The notes: generated by a model not told the origin, from the letters alone. Shown: positions 36,701-47,645, counted from the stretch's first letter. The stretch: 64,000 nucleotides of DNA from Torymus aiolomorphi (GCA_036365515.1 CM070874.1:22518709-22582708); one strand, 5' to 3'. Numbers and translations are program-made.

Positions 36701-39700
36701 ATAAGTATTTCGTTAGCTCTCGAAGAAATTCCCGTGATCAAATTTTTAGGAATCGCATAGTCGCCAGAGATATAATTTTTAAAGTTATTTTTCAGGTGTT
36801 TTTAGCCGTTTTGCCCCACTTGCATCCCCCTGAAGGAAGGGTTCCGGATCGATTTTGGTCTCGGCAATTTTTTTATAAGTATTTCGTTAGCTCTAGAAGA
36901 AATTACCGTTATCAAATTTTTAGGAATCGCATAGTCGCTAGAGACAGAATTTTATATATGTATTTTTCATGTCTTTTTAGCCGTTTTGCCCCGCTTGCAT
37001 CCCCCGAAGGAAGGGTTCCGGATCGATTTTGGTCTCGGCAATTTTTTTATGAGTATTGATAAGCTCTTGAAGAAATTCCCGTGATAAAATTTTTAGGAAT
37101 CGCATAGTCGCTAGAGACAGAATTTTTTAAATGTATTTTTCATGTCTTTTTAGCCGTTTTGCCCCGCTTGCATCCCCCTGAAGGAAGGGTTCCGGATCGA
37201 TTTTGGTCTCGGCAATTTCTTTATATGTATTTGGTAAGCTCTAGAAGAAATTTCCGTGATAAAATTTTTAGGAATCGCATAGTCGCTAGTGACATAATTT
37301 TTTAAAGTTATTTTTCAGGTGTTTTTAGCCGTTTTGCCCCACTTGCATCCCCCTGAAGGAAGGGTTCCGGATCGATTTTGGTCTCGGCAATTTTTTTATA
37401 AGTATTTCGTTAGCTCTCGAAGAAATTCCCGTGATCAAATTTTTAGGAATCGCATAGTCGCCAGAGATATAATTTTTTAAAGTTATTTTTCAGGTGTTTT
37501 TAGCCGTTTTGCCCCACTTGCATCCCCCTGAAGGAAGGGTTCCGGATCGATTTTGGTCTCGGCAATTTTTTTATAAGTATTTCGTTAGCTCTAGAAGAAA
37601 TTACCGTTATAAAATTTTTAGGAATCGCATAGTCGCTAGAGACAGAATATTTTATATGTATTTTTCATGTCTTTTTAGCCGTTTTGCCCCGCTTGCATCC
37701 CCGAAGGAAGGGTTCCGGATCGATTTTGGTCTCGGCAATTTTTTTATGAGTATTGGTAAGCTCTTGAAGAAATTCCCGTGATAAAATTTTTAGGAATCGC
37801 ATAGTCGCTAGAGACAGAATTTTTTAAATGTATTTTTCATGTCTTTTTAGCCGTTTTGCCCCGCTTGCATCCCCCTGAAGGAAGGATTCCGGATCGATTT
37901 TGGTCTCGGCAATTTTTTTATAAGTATTTCGTTAGCTCTAGAAGAAATTACCGTTATCAAATTTTTAGGAATCGCATAGTCGCTAGAGACAGAATATTTT
38001 ATATGTATTTTTCATGTCTTTTTAGCCGTTTTGCCCCGCTTGCATCCCCCGAAGGAAGGGTACCGGATCGATTTTGGTCTCGGCAATTTTTTTATGAGTA
38101 TTTGGTAATGTCTTGAAGAAATTCCCGTGATAAAATTTTTAGGAATCGCAGAGTCGCCAGAGACAGAATTTTTTAAATGTATTTTTCATGTCTTTTTAGC
38201 CGTTTTGCCCCGCTTGCATCCCCCTGAAGGAAGGGTTCCGGATCGATTTTGGTCTCGGCAATTTCTTTATAAGTATTTCGTTAGCTCTAGAAGAAATTAC
38301 CGTTATCAAATTTTTAGGAATCGCATAGTCGCTAGAGACAGAATTTTTTATATGTATTTTTCATGTCTTTTTAACCGTTTTGCCCCGCTTGCATCCCCCT
38401 GAAGGAAGGGTTCCGGATCGATTTTGGTCTCGGCAATTTTTTTATAAGTATTTCGTTAGCTCTCGAAGAAATTCCCGTGATCAAATTTTTAGGAATCGCA
38501 TAGTCGCCAGAGATATAATTTTTTAAAGTTATTTTTCAGGTGTTTTTAGCCGTTTTGCCCCACTTGCATCCCCCTGAAGGAAGGGTTCCGGATCGATTTT
38601 GGTCTCGGCAATTTTTTTATAAGTATTTCGTTAGCTCTAGAAGAAATTACCGTTATCAAATTTTTAGGAATCGCATAGTCGCTAGAGACAGAATTTTATA
38701 TATGTATTTTTCATGTCTTTTTAGCCGTTTTGCCCCGCTTGCATCCCCCGAAGGAAGGGTTCCGGATCGATTTTGGTCTCGGCAATTTCTTTATATGTAT
38801 TTGGTAAGCTCTAGAAGAAATTTCCGTGATAAAATTTTTAGGAATCGCATAGTCGCTAGTGACATAATTTTTTAAAGTTATTTTTCAGGTGTTTTTAGCC
38901 GTTTTGCCCCACTTGCATCCCCCTGAAGGAAGGGTTCCGGATCGATTTTGGTCTCGGCAATTTTTTTATAAGTATTTCGTTAGCTCTCGAAGAAATTCCC
39001 GTGATCAAATTTTTAGGAATCGCATAGTCGCCAGAGATATAATTTTTTAAAGTTATTTTTCAGGTGTTTTTAGCCGTTTTGCCCCACTTGCATCCCCCTG
39101 AAGGAAGGGTTCCGGATCGATTTTGGTCTCGGCAATTTTTTTATAAGTATTTCGTTAGCTCTAGAAGAAATTACCGTTATAAAATTTTTAGGAATCGCAT
39201 AGTCGCTAGAGACAGAATATTTTATATGTATTTTTCATGTCTTTTTAGCCGTTTTGCCCCGCTTGCATCCCCCGAAGGAAGGGTTCCGGATCGATTTTGG
39301 TCTCGGCAATTTTTTTATGAGTATTGGTAAGCTCTTGAAGAAATTCCCGTGATAAAATTTTTAGGAATCGCATAGTCGCTAGAGACAGAATTTTTTAAAT
39401 GTATTTTTCATGTCTTTTTAGCCGTTTTGCCCCGCTTGCATCCCCCTGAAGGAAGGATTCCGGATCGATTTTGGTCTCGGCAATTTTTTTATAAGTATTT
39501 CGTTAGCTCTAGAAGAAATTACCGTTATCAAATTTTTAGGAATCGCATAGTCGCTAGAGACAGAATATTTTATATGTATTTTTCATGTCTTTTTAGCCGT
39601 TTTGCCCCGCTTGCATCCCCCGAAGGAAGGGTACCGGATCGATTTTGGTCTCGGCAATTTTTTTATGAGTATTTGGTAATGTCTTGAAGAAATTCCCGTG

Positions 39701-40155
39701 ATAAAATTTTTAGGAATCGCAGAGTCGCCAGAGACAGAATTTTTTAAATGTATTTTTCATGTCTTTTTAGCCGTTTTGCCCCGCTTGCATCCCCCTGAAG
39801 GAAGGGTTCCGGATCGATTTTGGTCTCGGCAATTTCTTTATAAGTATTTCGTTAGCTCTAGAAGAAATTACCGTTATCAAATTTTTAGGAATCGCATAGT
39901 CGCTAGAGACAGAATTTTTTATATGTATTTTTCATGTCTTTTTAGCCGTTTTGCCCCGCTTGCATCCCCCTGAAGGAAGGGTTCCGGATCGATTTTGGTC
40001 TCGGCAATTTTTTTATAAGTATTTCGTTAGCTCTCGAAGAAATTCCCGTGATCAAATTTTTAGGAATCGCATAGTCGCTAGAGACAGAATTTTTTAAATG
40101 TATTTTTCATGTCTTTTTATCCGTTTTGCCCCGCTTGCATCCCCCTGAAGGAAGG
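27786..40155 (+). repeat. 174-bp satellite, right arm main array (~71 units)
   Basis: Units carry the reverse complement of the left-arm motif: GGAATCGCATAGTCGCTAGA, TTTTAGCCGTTTTGCCCC, GGTTCCGGATCGATTTTGGT. The CCGGA anchor repeats at 174-175 bp (36146, 36320, 36495). Variant units (CTTTCATCCCC, GGTATTGTTCCG, GAAATTAACGTGATC) recur in the same order at a 3846-bp offset (29.0 and 32.9 kb). A GCATCCCCGTGAAGG or close variant recurs near 34.0, 36.1, 37.9 and 39.4 kb. Because 174 is a multiple of three, open frames of 70-149 codons run across units; these are not genes. Confidence 0.97.
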
Positions 40156-41130
40156 TGTTTGAGTAAGCCTTAATTATATGTGAGTAAATATGCTGGGGGT
40201 GTTAAAATAAATTTAAGTCACACACAGAAGTAAATTAAAAATAGAAACTATATTCACAACGGTCACTTCTTAAATAAATTAGAAATTTTGTTTATAATTG
40301 CACATAAATTGAAAAAGGAGTTTAAATTACACTGAGGTTAATGATTGTATTTGAGTAGTGTGTCCGCAATTCCAAACTATGAGTGCACATTAATAATGGA
40401 GTAGTAATCTCTTACTAGAGACAACCAACCTGTGAGTTTTGAGTCTGTCTGCAAATGAAATGAGATTGTCCGTTGATAGTCGCTTGAGTATTTCCTGACA
40501 CTCCCTCCTGGGCTCACACACAATGAAGCTGTGAAATGAGCAATGGCAAACAATTATAATTGGATTGCTGCCTTGAGTTTTTCTAATTCACATGTTCACT
40601 GTAACACTTGCCGCCGGTGCCAACACGTGGTTGGCAACATAACCTCTAGTATTGTGAGAGATTTTACCTTGCAATAGAGTCGATTGTACTAATCGTCCTT
40701 GCACCTTGAGTATTGCGTGAGTGAAGGGTGATGCGAGTTTCCAGTGAGAGATTGAGTAGAGCCTGTGGTGAGTTGATCAGTGTCGATTTGAGCCAGTGAA
40801 ATCCGTTGAGTTATACCGATGAGATTTTCAGGTGCGCAGTGGTGTGAGATGCTCCTCGTGGCACGGCTGAAGAAAAAGAGAGCGAGGCCTTGAACGCTTC
40901 CGTCTTCTTGGCCTTCACGATTCACTTCGCGAATCAAATCACAATCTCTCTCACATTTGTATGTGAGAGAGCGAGAGAGACCGAAACAGCGCGAATTCAC
41001 CTTGTGAATCAGTGTAGTGTCTCGGCTGTTCCGCCGAGAGGCCGCGAGGTGCTGCCGCGCAGTGGCAGCGCCGTGAGTCGTACCGAGCTGAGCATAACCG
41101 CGGGAATTCAAATTACTGAATTCCCAAACA
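40156..41130 (-). repeat. 3' LTR of BEL copy 1
   Basis: 975 bp, from TGTTTGAGTAAGCC (40156) to ATTCCCAAACA (41130). In element orientation it begins TGTTTGGGAATTC and ends CTTACTCAAACA, so the ends are TG...CA. Confidence 0.93.
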
Positions 41131-41142
41131 TTCCGCCTGCCA
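41131..41142 (-). promoter_or_regulatory. polypurine tract, BEL copy 1
   Basis: In element orientation the 12 bases before the 3' LTR read GGCAGGCGGAAT-like (plus strand TTCCGCCTGCCA). They are purine-rich and in the position where plus-strand priming occurs. In copy 2 the same place reads with GGCGGCCGGAA. Confidence 0.55.
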
Positions 41143-41159
41143 TCAACCGCCAGGTTGAT

Positions 41160-44100
41160 TTAAATTCCGATTGGCACTGGCAAGATGGCGAGTTTTGCAA
41201 TTGGGCGGGTGAGTTGAGTGGTGGCCGTCTTTATTGTTACAACTTTGGTGAGATTGTCAGTTCCAGGGTGAAGTTGAGTGACTCTTGCGAGTGGCCATTT
41301 GCTTGGGGGTGAGTGTTCATCCGTGAGTAGTACCATGGAACCCACTTTTATCTCATGAGAGGGATGATGCCATTTTGAAATTGATTGAAGCCGTTGAAGG
41401 TATTGAGTTGACCAATGCTTCCAAAATTGCTGAGTGATCCGTTGAATGAGTTGCCATTTGGAAAGCCTTGATTCTTTGAAGGTGAGTAAGCTTGGTTCAG
41501 GCACTGAGTTCAATGCCTTGCCGATGAGAAAGTGTCCGGGTGTGAGTGCATTTATGTCTTCTGGGTCTTCACTGAGTGGTTCTAGCGGCCTTGAGTTGAG
41601 TAATGCTTCTATTTGAGTGAGCAAGGTAGCTGAAGCTTCAAAGGTGAGTTGAGTGTCCCCAATGGTCCGTCGCAGGTGAAATTTGACTGATTTCACTACT
41701 GCTTCCCACTTGCCTCCCATATGAGGTGCAGCAGGTGGGTTGAATATCCATTGGGTTCCCTCGTTCGCTAGTGAGTTGTACAAGATTGAGTTTTCATGTT
41801 GGTGTTGAGAAAATAGAGTCTTCAGTTCCCTTGCTGCTCCGATGAAGTTCGTTCCACAGTCTGAGTATAGTTTGGAGGGTATCCCTCTCCTTGAGGTGAA
41901 CCGTCTGTATGCCGCTAAGAATCCGTCCGTTGAGTAGTCACTGACCAGTTCTAGGTGAACAGCTGACGTTGAGAAGCACACAAAGATACAAATCCAGCCC
42001 TTGTATGTTTTGGATCCACGACCTTTCCATGAGTTAACGATGATTGGCCCGGCGTAATCGATCCCAGTGTGAGTGAAAGGTGGTGATGGGGTGACCCTGA
42101 CCATGGGTAATTGCCCCATGAGTTGCTGAGCCCGTTGAGCCCGATACCTTGCACAAGTCACACACTTTAATATATGTGACTTGACCGGTGCTCTGCCTCC
42201 GATTATCCAAAATTCCTGTCGAGTGTGTGCCAGAGTGAGTTGAGCGCCACCGTGCAGAGTTGAGAGATGAGCGTTCCGAATGATCAGTGTGGTGAGTTGA
42301 CTGCTCCGTGGTATAATTGCTGGGTGTTTTGAGTGATGATCGAGTTGAGTTTTTTGAAGCCGCCCTCCTACTCGAACAATTCCTGTTGAGTCTATGTAGG
42401 CAGTCAATCGGTTGAATACATGGTTTCTTGGGACTTGAGAATTTTTCAGCATAACAAGTTCTGATTGTAAGTGAACCTGCTGAATGTTCTTGACCCAGAA
42501 GAGTTTTGCCCTTTTGAGTAAATCAGTCGTGAGTTTCGATTCATGGTGAGTTTTTCCTTTAGCCTTAAATCGATCACATGCGAGCATTACCCATCCAGTT
42601 ATTCTTATGAGTTGAGTGAGTGATGAGTAATGATCGATGATGTCCCACAATTTGCTTGAGTTTGACTTGGCTGCGGTGAGTGTGACCTTAGCCCTTATTT
42701 CTGGAAGGTTGGTTTCTTGGATTGAGGTTGCTTGAGAAGGCCAAGCTAATTCTTCCTGGCAGAGCCAACTTGGTCCATGCCACCATAAGTAATGCTCTCT
42801 GAGTTGTGAAGTGAGTAACCCGCGCGAGGCACAATCCGCTGGATTGTCTGCTCCAGGCACATGTCTCCATTGTGCTGTTGGAATGAGTTCTTGAATTAAG
42901 GCAACTCTATTTCCAACAAAGTCCTTCCATTTTGAGGGGTGTGAGTGTATCCATGTGAGTGCTACCTTAGCATCTGTCCACAGATGAATGTGTGAAATTG
43001 GCAATCGTGAGTTTTCCAAAATGTGTTTTGCCAACTTAGTGAGTAAAACTGCCGCTCCCAATTCCAATCGTGGGATTGACAGTCGTTTGAGTGGTGCCAC
43101 CTTTGTTTTAGAGATGAGAAATGATGATGTTGAGTGAGAGTTTGGTGTTGTAGATTTAATGTAAAGAACTGCAGCCATTGCTTGTTGTGAAGCATCCGAG
43201 AAGCCATAAAGTTCTACAATTGAGTTTTCCTGAATTCCTAACCACCTGGGTAAGGCGATTGTCTTCAGGTGAGTGAGATCTTCTCGGATGTGCAGCCATT
43301 TCTTCACGATTGAGTTTGGCAGAGATTCGTCCCAAGACAGCTTGTGTAGCCACAGTTCTTGCAGGAGGATTTTTGATGTGATTATAACCGGTGATATCAT
43401 TCCAATGGGATCGTATAATTGAGATACTTCAGAAAGTATAATCCGTTTTGTTATCATTTCCTGGTGAGGTGGCAGCGTTGTTCTGAAGGTGAGGTTGTCC
43501 GAGTGTGGGAGCCATTTCATCCCGAGTATATTTGTAGCGCAATCATCTAAAGGCACAGCTTCTTCAGCTGGAGGCTCTTTGAGGAATTCCTTGAGGAAGC
43601 CAGATGAGTTTGAGTTCCATTTCGCTAATGGAAAACCGCCCGCCTTGCATAGTGCGGTTAACTGCTTGACCTTTTCAATGAGAAGTTCCTTTGATGCAGC
43701 TCCACCGAAGATATCATCCACATACCTTCCAAATAGAAGTGAGTCTATGGCAAGTGGATATTTGTCTCCTTCATCCTTTACCAGCTGAAGAAGAGTCCGA
43801 ATTGCTAAGTAAGGAGCTGCTCGTGTGCCGTAGGTGACTGTCGTCAAGTGGAAGTGAGTGAGTTGACCCGTTTCATCTACCCATAAAATGCGTTGTAGAT
43901 TCCAATCTTGAGGGTGAACCTTGATCTGACGATACATTTTTGTAATGTCAGTTGAGAAGACAAATGGTTGAGTTCGAATCCAGATGAGAACATCCACAAT
44001 GTTAGGTGAGAGGTTAGGTCCAGTATGCATGATGTCATTGAGTGATTTTCCATTTGTTGTGAGTGCTGAACCATTGAAGACTGCTCTGAGTTTTGTCGTT

Positions 44101-44993
44101 GAACTATCTTCTCGTAATACTCCATGGTGAGGAAGATAGTAAGATGGTTTGGCAGATATGTCCTGTGGAGGGATCCGCACCATGTGGCCCAATTTGCAGT
44201 ATTCATCCATGAAAGCGTAGTACCTTTCCTTGTAGATGCTTTCTTGATTGCATTTTATGAGTATTCTCTTGAGGCACGCTTGAGCTTTTCCGAATGAGTT
44301 TCCAAGTACGTCTGCAGAGTCGATGAGAGGTAATCTGACTTGGTATCGTCCATGAGTATTTCTTGTATGAGTCTCAGCAAAGTGTTGTTCTTCCTTGTTG
44401 AGTTTGACTGCAGACGTTGATGGTGGCTCTTCTTGAACCCAAAAGGGGGTTAGTAGTTTCTGCAAGTCTTCAGTGTTGAGTGGGGCCGTTGTATGATGTA
44501 CTACCTTGCGTTGCACAGCTGAGTTTGATGGACCTATTAGCAGCCAGCCGAAAATTGATAATTGTGCGATCGGTTCAATCACACTTCCCCTTATGAGATT
44601 AGGTTTGATGATTTGGCCGTAATAGTCCGCTCCGATAAGTACATCTACTGGTTGAGGTTTCCAAAATGTCGGATCAGCCAAGTTGAGTTTCTCTGTATGT
44701 TGCCACTGACGTTGCTCACATTCTTCTGATGGTAATAGTGTTGAGACTTGGCGTATAATGTGAGCTGTGACCCGAATGGTGAGATTTTTGTAGATGGTGC
44801 GTAAGGTGAGTTGAGCCTTTCCGAGAGTTTGAGTTGAGTGCGTGCCGCCAACTCCAAGAATTGGTATAGTTGAGTGTTGCCGCTTAATGTTGAGTAAATC
44901 CACCGAATCCTTGGAGATGAATGAGAGTTCCGAGCCTGAGTCAATGAGTATTCTGAGTTGATGAGATGTCACCGGTGAGTCGTACCATGCCAA
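41160..44993 (-). CDS. pol: BEL/Pao pol polyprotein
   Basis: 1,277 residues counted from a non-ATG (TTG) codon at 44993; the frame is open further upstream to the gag stop at 45075. Protease: DSG at residues 18-20. Reverse transcriptase: FSTDI (D349) and YVDD (424-427). RNase H: D600, E644, D674 and D716. Integrase zinc finger: H909, H914, C944, C947. Integrase core: D979, D1045, E1097. A DUF5641-like C-terminus spans about 1190-1277. All catalytic residues I can place are present and the frame has no internal stop. The order protease-RT-RNase H-integrase, with peptidase A17-type sequence, is diagnostic of BEL/Pao. It copies the RNA and inserts the cDNA. Expression must start from an upstream start or by reading through the gag stop. 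Confidence 0.95.
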   Translation of the reverse strand: MAWYDSPVTSHQLRILIDSGSELSFISKDSVDLLNIKRQHSTIPILGVGGTHSTQTLGKAQLTLRTIYKNLTIRVTAHIIRQVSTLLPSEECEQRQWQHTEKLNLADPTFWKPQPVDVLIGADYYGQIIKPNLIRGSVIEPIAQLSIFGWLLIGPSNSAVQRKVVHHTTAPLNTEDLQKLLTPFWVQEEPPSTSAVKLNKEEQHFAETHTRNTHGRYQVRLPLIDSADVLGNSFGKAQACLKRILIKCNQESIYKERYYAFMDEYCKLGHMVRIPPQDISAKPSYYLPHHGVLREDSSTTKLRAVFNGSALTTNGKSLNDIMHTGPNLSPNIVDVLIWIRTQPFVFSTDITKMYRQIKVHPQDWNLQRILWVDETGQLTHFHLTTVTYGTRAAPYLAIRTLLQLVKDEGDKYPLAIDSLLFGRYVDDIFGGAASKELLIEKVKQLTALCKAGGFPLAKWNSNSSGFLKEFLKEPPAEEAVPLDDCATNILGMKWLPHSDNLTFRTTLPPHQEMITKRIILSEVSQLYDPIGMISPVIITSKILLQELWLHKLSWDESLPNSIVKKWLHIREDLTHLKTIALPRWLGIQENSIVELYGFSDASQQAMAAVLYIKSTTPNSHSTSSFLISKTKVAPLKRLSIPRLELGAAVLLTKLAKHILENSRLPISHIHLWTDAKVALTWIHSHPSKWKDFVGNRVALIQELIPTAQWRHVPGADNPADCASRGLLTSQLREHYLWWHGPSWLCQEELAWPSQATSIQETNLPEIRAKVTLTAAKSNSSKLWDIIDHYSSLTQLIRITGWVMLACDRFKAKGKTHHESKLTTDLLKRAKLFWVKNIQQVHLQSELVMLKNSQVPRNHVFNRLTAYIDSTGIVRVGGRLQKTQLDHHSKHPAIIPRSSQLTTLIIRNAHLSTLHGGAQLTLAHTRQEFWIIGGRAPVKSHILKCVTCARYRAQRAQQLMGQLPMVRVTPSPPFTHTGIDYAGPIIVNSWKGRGSKTYKGWICIFVCFSTSAVHLELVSDYSTDGFLAAYRRFTSRRGIPSKLYSDCGTNFIGAARELKTLFSQHQHENSILYNSLANEGTQWIFNPPAAPHMGGKWEAVVKSVKFHLRRTIGDTQLTFEASATLLTQIEALLNSRPLEPLSEDPEDINALTPGHFLIGKALNSVPEPSLLTFKESRLSKWQLIQRITQQFWKHWSTQYLQRLQSISKWHHPSHEIKVGSMVLLTDEHSPPSKWPLARVTQLHPGTDNLTKVVTIKTATTQLTRPIAKLAILPVPIGI

Positions 44994-45074
44994 TGCAGTT
45001 GCAAGTAAAGTGAGTTGAGAAGTTGAGTAATCATGTTGAGTTTGACCGTGTTGTGAGATGATTGCGCCGTTGTC

Positions 45075-46622
45075 CTAATTTTGAGTTGATCCGGATGCTG
45101 AGGTGGTTTGAGTCTTGCCTTCAGGGTCTCGTGACACATGTATCATGGTGTGATGATTTCCATTGCAACTCCTGCATTTATATTGCGACTTGCAATTCTT
45201 GACTGAGTGCAGACCGAGGCAGTTATAGCACAGCGGCTTCTCCATTACAAATTTTCTCCGTTGTTGTTCATTCAGCAGTTTGAATTTTGGACAAGCCACA
45301 ATAAAGTGCGAGTCCCCACAATACGTGCATGGATGCTGTGAAATCCTGGGTGAGTGTGTCACTTTGTGTGAGTCTTGCCGTGCTTGAGTTGGACTGGTGA
45401 TGTGAAGAGACCTTGATGTTTTTGAAGTTTGCGTAATTGATGGCTTTGGAGTGGATGTTGATGAATCCGCCGCAATTTCCAATGCACGCACCCGCGCGAT
45501 CAGGAACGACTCAAATTCCTCAAACGTTGGCAGCTCAGTGTTGGAAACGCGAGAAGTCTCCCATGCTTCTCGAGTTGACCTGTCAATTAGCTTTGACAGG
45601 CGATGAGCTAATATACAATCTCCTAGCTGCTCTTGCGGTACCAACATGTGGAGTGATTTTCTAATTTTTGATATCTCCGAGATCAATGTGTTGAGTGTGG
45701 CCGGATTTTTGGAGGGAACTGCAGTCAATTCAGCTAAATGATCAAGCTGATCATTTAATAATACCCGTTTATTTTCAAACCTTGTCACTAATGTAGACCA
45801 TGCAGGTGTTAGAGACTCATCGCTGAGTGAAAATCCTTGTATGAGTGTGAGTTGTGTTCCGCTGAGAGAGCTGCGCAGGTAGTGTAGCTTCTCATAATTT
45901 TTGAGTCCAGGCCGATTCAGAATTAATCCAGAGAACATTTCCTTATATGAGGGCCACTCAGTATATGCTCCGCTGAATGTGGGCAGCTTTATTTCTGGCA
46001 ACTTGCTTAAATGAGTGTGTTGAGTTTCTCCGATGCTTGGTTGAGTGACACGATGCTTGGACTTCCAGTCTTCCTCCAAACTGCTAACCTCGAACACAAT
46101 AGTATGGTATGATTCATGGATTGACTTGTGAAAAGCTGACTTAAAGTAATCGTTGTCTGCGAAGGCTGCTGGACAACTTGCTTCAATGACAGCATGATCC
46201 CTTTTATATAAGGTGTATAGCTCCTCAGCATCCTGCTTCCAAGCCAGTATCACTGGAAGAGTGGCAGTTTCCTTCCTGATCCTAATATATGATATTATCC
46301 TTTCCAATGAGTTGAGCCGCAGGTACTGAGAATTCACCTTACATAGAAATGAAGCTGGAATTGACCCTGGAGATCTTGAACGAGTTTTGACATGGGTGTC
46401 AACCACAGTGAGTTCAGGCATAGTGAGTAGGCGGCTGCCAGTCTGCTTAACTGCCCCCTTTGCTGCAGCTACGGTGGCTGGAGTCGCTTGATCCTTTTTA
46501 TTAATAGCATCCTCTTGCTCAGAAATGACAGCGCCTGCTTGGTCCAATTCCTTGAGTTCATCCTTGTTTGAGTGTGCCATGATGATAATCTGTGAGAATT
46601 TCCTTAATGAGTATTTATTCAC
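45075..46622 (-). CDS. gag: BEL/Pao gag (DUF1759-type with zinc knuckles)
   Basis: 515 codons from ATG 46622 to TAG 45077-45075. A second methionine (MAHSNKDEL, residue 15) may be the real start. The central part LPEIKLPTFSGAYTEWPSYK begins the DUF1759-type region that forms the particle. The C-terminal part has two CX2CX3HX4C knuckles (residues 432-444, 465-477) and a third, related CRSCNGNHHTMIH (from residue 483), which bind RNA. It ends in a threonine/serine-rich tail. The stop is amber, and the next 27 codons are open in the same frame and lead into pol. Confidence 0.92.
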   Translation of the reverse strand: MNKYSLRKFSQIIIMAHSNKDELKELDQAGAVISEQEDAINKKDQATPATVAAAKGAVKQTGSRLLTMPELTVVDTHVKTRSRSPGSIPASFLCKVNSQYLRLNSLERIISYIRIRKETATLPVILAWKQDAEELYTLYKRDHAVIEASCPAAFADNDYFKSAFHKSIHESYHTIVFEVSSLEEDWKSKHRVTQPSIGETQHTHLSKLPEIKLPTFSGAYTEWPSYKEMFSGLILNRPGLKNYEKLHYLRSSLSGTQLTLIQGFSLSDESLTPAWSTLVTRFENKRVLLNDQLDHLAELTAVPSKNPATLNTLISEISKIRKSLHMLVPQEQLGDCILAHRLSKLIDRSTREAWETSRVSNTELPTFEEFESFLIARVRALEIAADSSTSTPKPSITQTSKTSRSLHITSPTQARQDSHKVTHSPRISQHPCTYCGDSHFIVACPKFKLLNEQQRRKFVMEKPLCYNCLGLHSVKNCKSQYKCRSCNGNHHTMIHVSRDPEGKTQTTSASGSTQN

Positions 46623-46649
46623 TGGCTCGAGTCACACCACAGCATGTAA

Positions 46650-46667
46650 ATCCGGCTCGAAGGACCA
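46650..46667 (-). promoter_or_regulatory. primer binding site, BEL copy 1
   Basis: Three bases inside the 5' LTR the element strand reads TGGTCCTTCGAGCCGGA, beginning with the TGG expected for pairing with a tRNA CCA end. The same sequence and offset occur in copy 2 (19941-19925). I did not assign the tRNA species. Confidence 0.7.
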
Positions 46668-46670
46668 AAA

Positions 46671-47645
46671 TATTTGAGTAAGCCTTAATTATATGTGAGT
46701 AAACATGCTGCGGGTGTTAAAATAAATTTAAGTCACACACAGAAGTAAATTAAAAATAGAAACTATATTCACAACGGTCACTTCTTAAATAAATTACAAA
46801 TTTTGTTTATAATTACACATAAATTGAAAAAGGAGTTTAAATTACACTGAGGTTAATGATTGTATTTGAGTAGTGTGTCCGCAATTCCAAACTATGAGTG
46901 CACATTAATAATGGAGTAGTAATCTCTTACTAGAGACAACCAACCTGTGAGTTTTGAGTCTCTCTGCAACTGAAATGAGATTGTCCGTTGATAGTCGCTT
47001 GAGTATTTCCTGACACTCCCTCCTGGGCTCACACACAATGAAGCTATGAAATGAGCAATGGCAAACAATTATAATTGAATTGCTGCCTTGAGTTTTTCTA
47101 ATTCACATCTTCACTGTAACACTTGCCGCCGGTGCCAACACGTGGTTGGTAACATAACCTCTAGTATTGTGAGAGATTTTACCTTGCAATAGAGTCGATT
47201 GTACTAATCGTCCTTGCACCTTGAGTATTGCGTGAGTGAAGGGTGATGCGAGTTTCCAGTGAGAGATTGAGTAGAGCCTGTGGTGAGTTGATCAGTGTCG
47301 ATTTGAGCCAGTGAAATCCGTTGAGCTATACCGATGAGATTTTCAGGTGCGCAGTGGTGAGAGATGCTCCTCGTGGCACGGCTGCAGAAAAAGAGAGCGA
47401 GGCCTTGAACGCTTCCGTCTTCTTGGCCTTCACGATTCACTTCGCGAATCAAATCACAATCTCTCTCACATTTGTATGTGAGAGAGCGAGAGAGACCGAA
47501 ACAGCGCGAATTTACCTTGCGAATCAGTGTAGTGTCTCGGCTGTTCCGCTGAGAGGCCGCGAGGTGCTGCCGCGCAGTGGCAGCGCCGTGAGTCGTACCG
47601 AGCTGAGCATAACCGCGGGAATTCAAATTACTGAATTCCCAAACA
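46671..47645 (-). repeat. 5' LTR of BEL copy 1
   Basis: 975 bp matching 40156-41130. The inner terminal dinucleotide has changed (TATTTGAG instead of TGTTTGAG). It holds a CTCTCTC/GAGAGAG tract (47460-47495) and presumably the promoter, though no TATA element was assigned. Confidence 0.93.

Larger units (their letters stand above)
40156..47645 (-). mobile_element. intact-looking BEL/Pao LTR retrotransposon (copy 1)
   Basis: 7,490 bp on the minus strand: two 975-bp LTRs, primer binding site, gag, pol and a polypurine tract. The 5-bp target duplication GAAGG is present at 40151-40155 and 47646-47650, and removing the element restores a normal satellite unit. The LTRs differ at roughly 17 positions (under 2%), so insertion is fairly recent. 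Gag and pol lie in the same frame, separated by one TAG. No env is seen. Confidence 0.93.

Noticed and set aside
29814..40000. Recurring 70-149-codon open frames (for example MFLAVLPHLHPPEGRVPDRF) along the right arm
   Set aside because: They repeat with the 174-bp unit, whose length is a multiple of three. They break at every small indel and look like satellite read-through, not a repeat protein.
27786..40155. Regular repeat spacing suggesting a CRISPR-like array
   Set aside because: Units are contiguous 174-175 bp satellite monomers without unique spacers, in a eukaryotic context.
46650..46667. Naming the tRNA primer from the TGGTCCTTCGAGCCGGA site
   Set aside because: The complementary tRNA end could not be matched to a specific isotype without a tRNA set, so only the site is reported.
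40156..47645. An env-like gene that would make the BEL element a retrovirus
   Set aside because: Pol ends 29 bp before the 3' LTR, leaving no room for a third ORF, and none overlaps convincingly.
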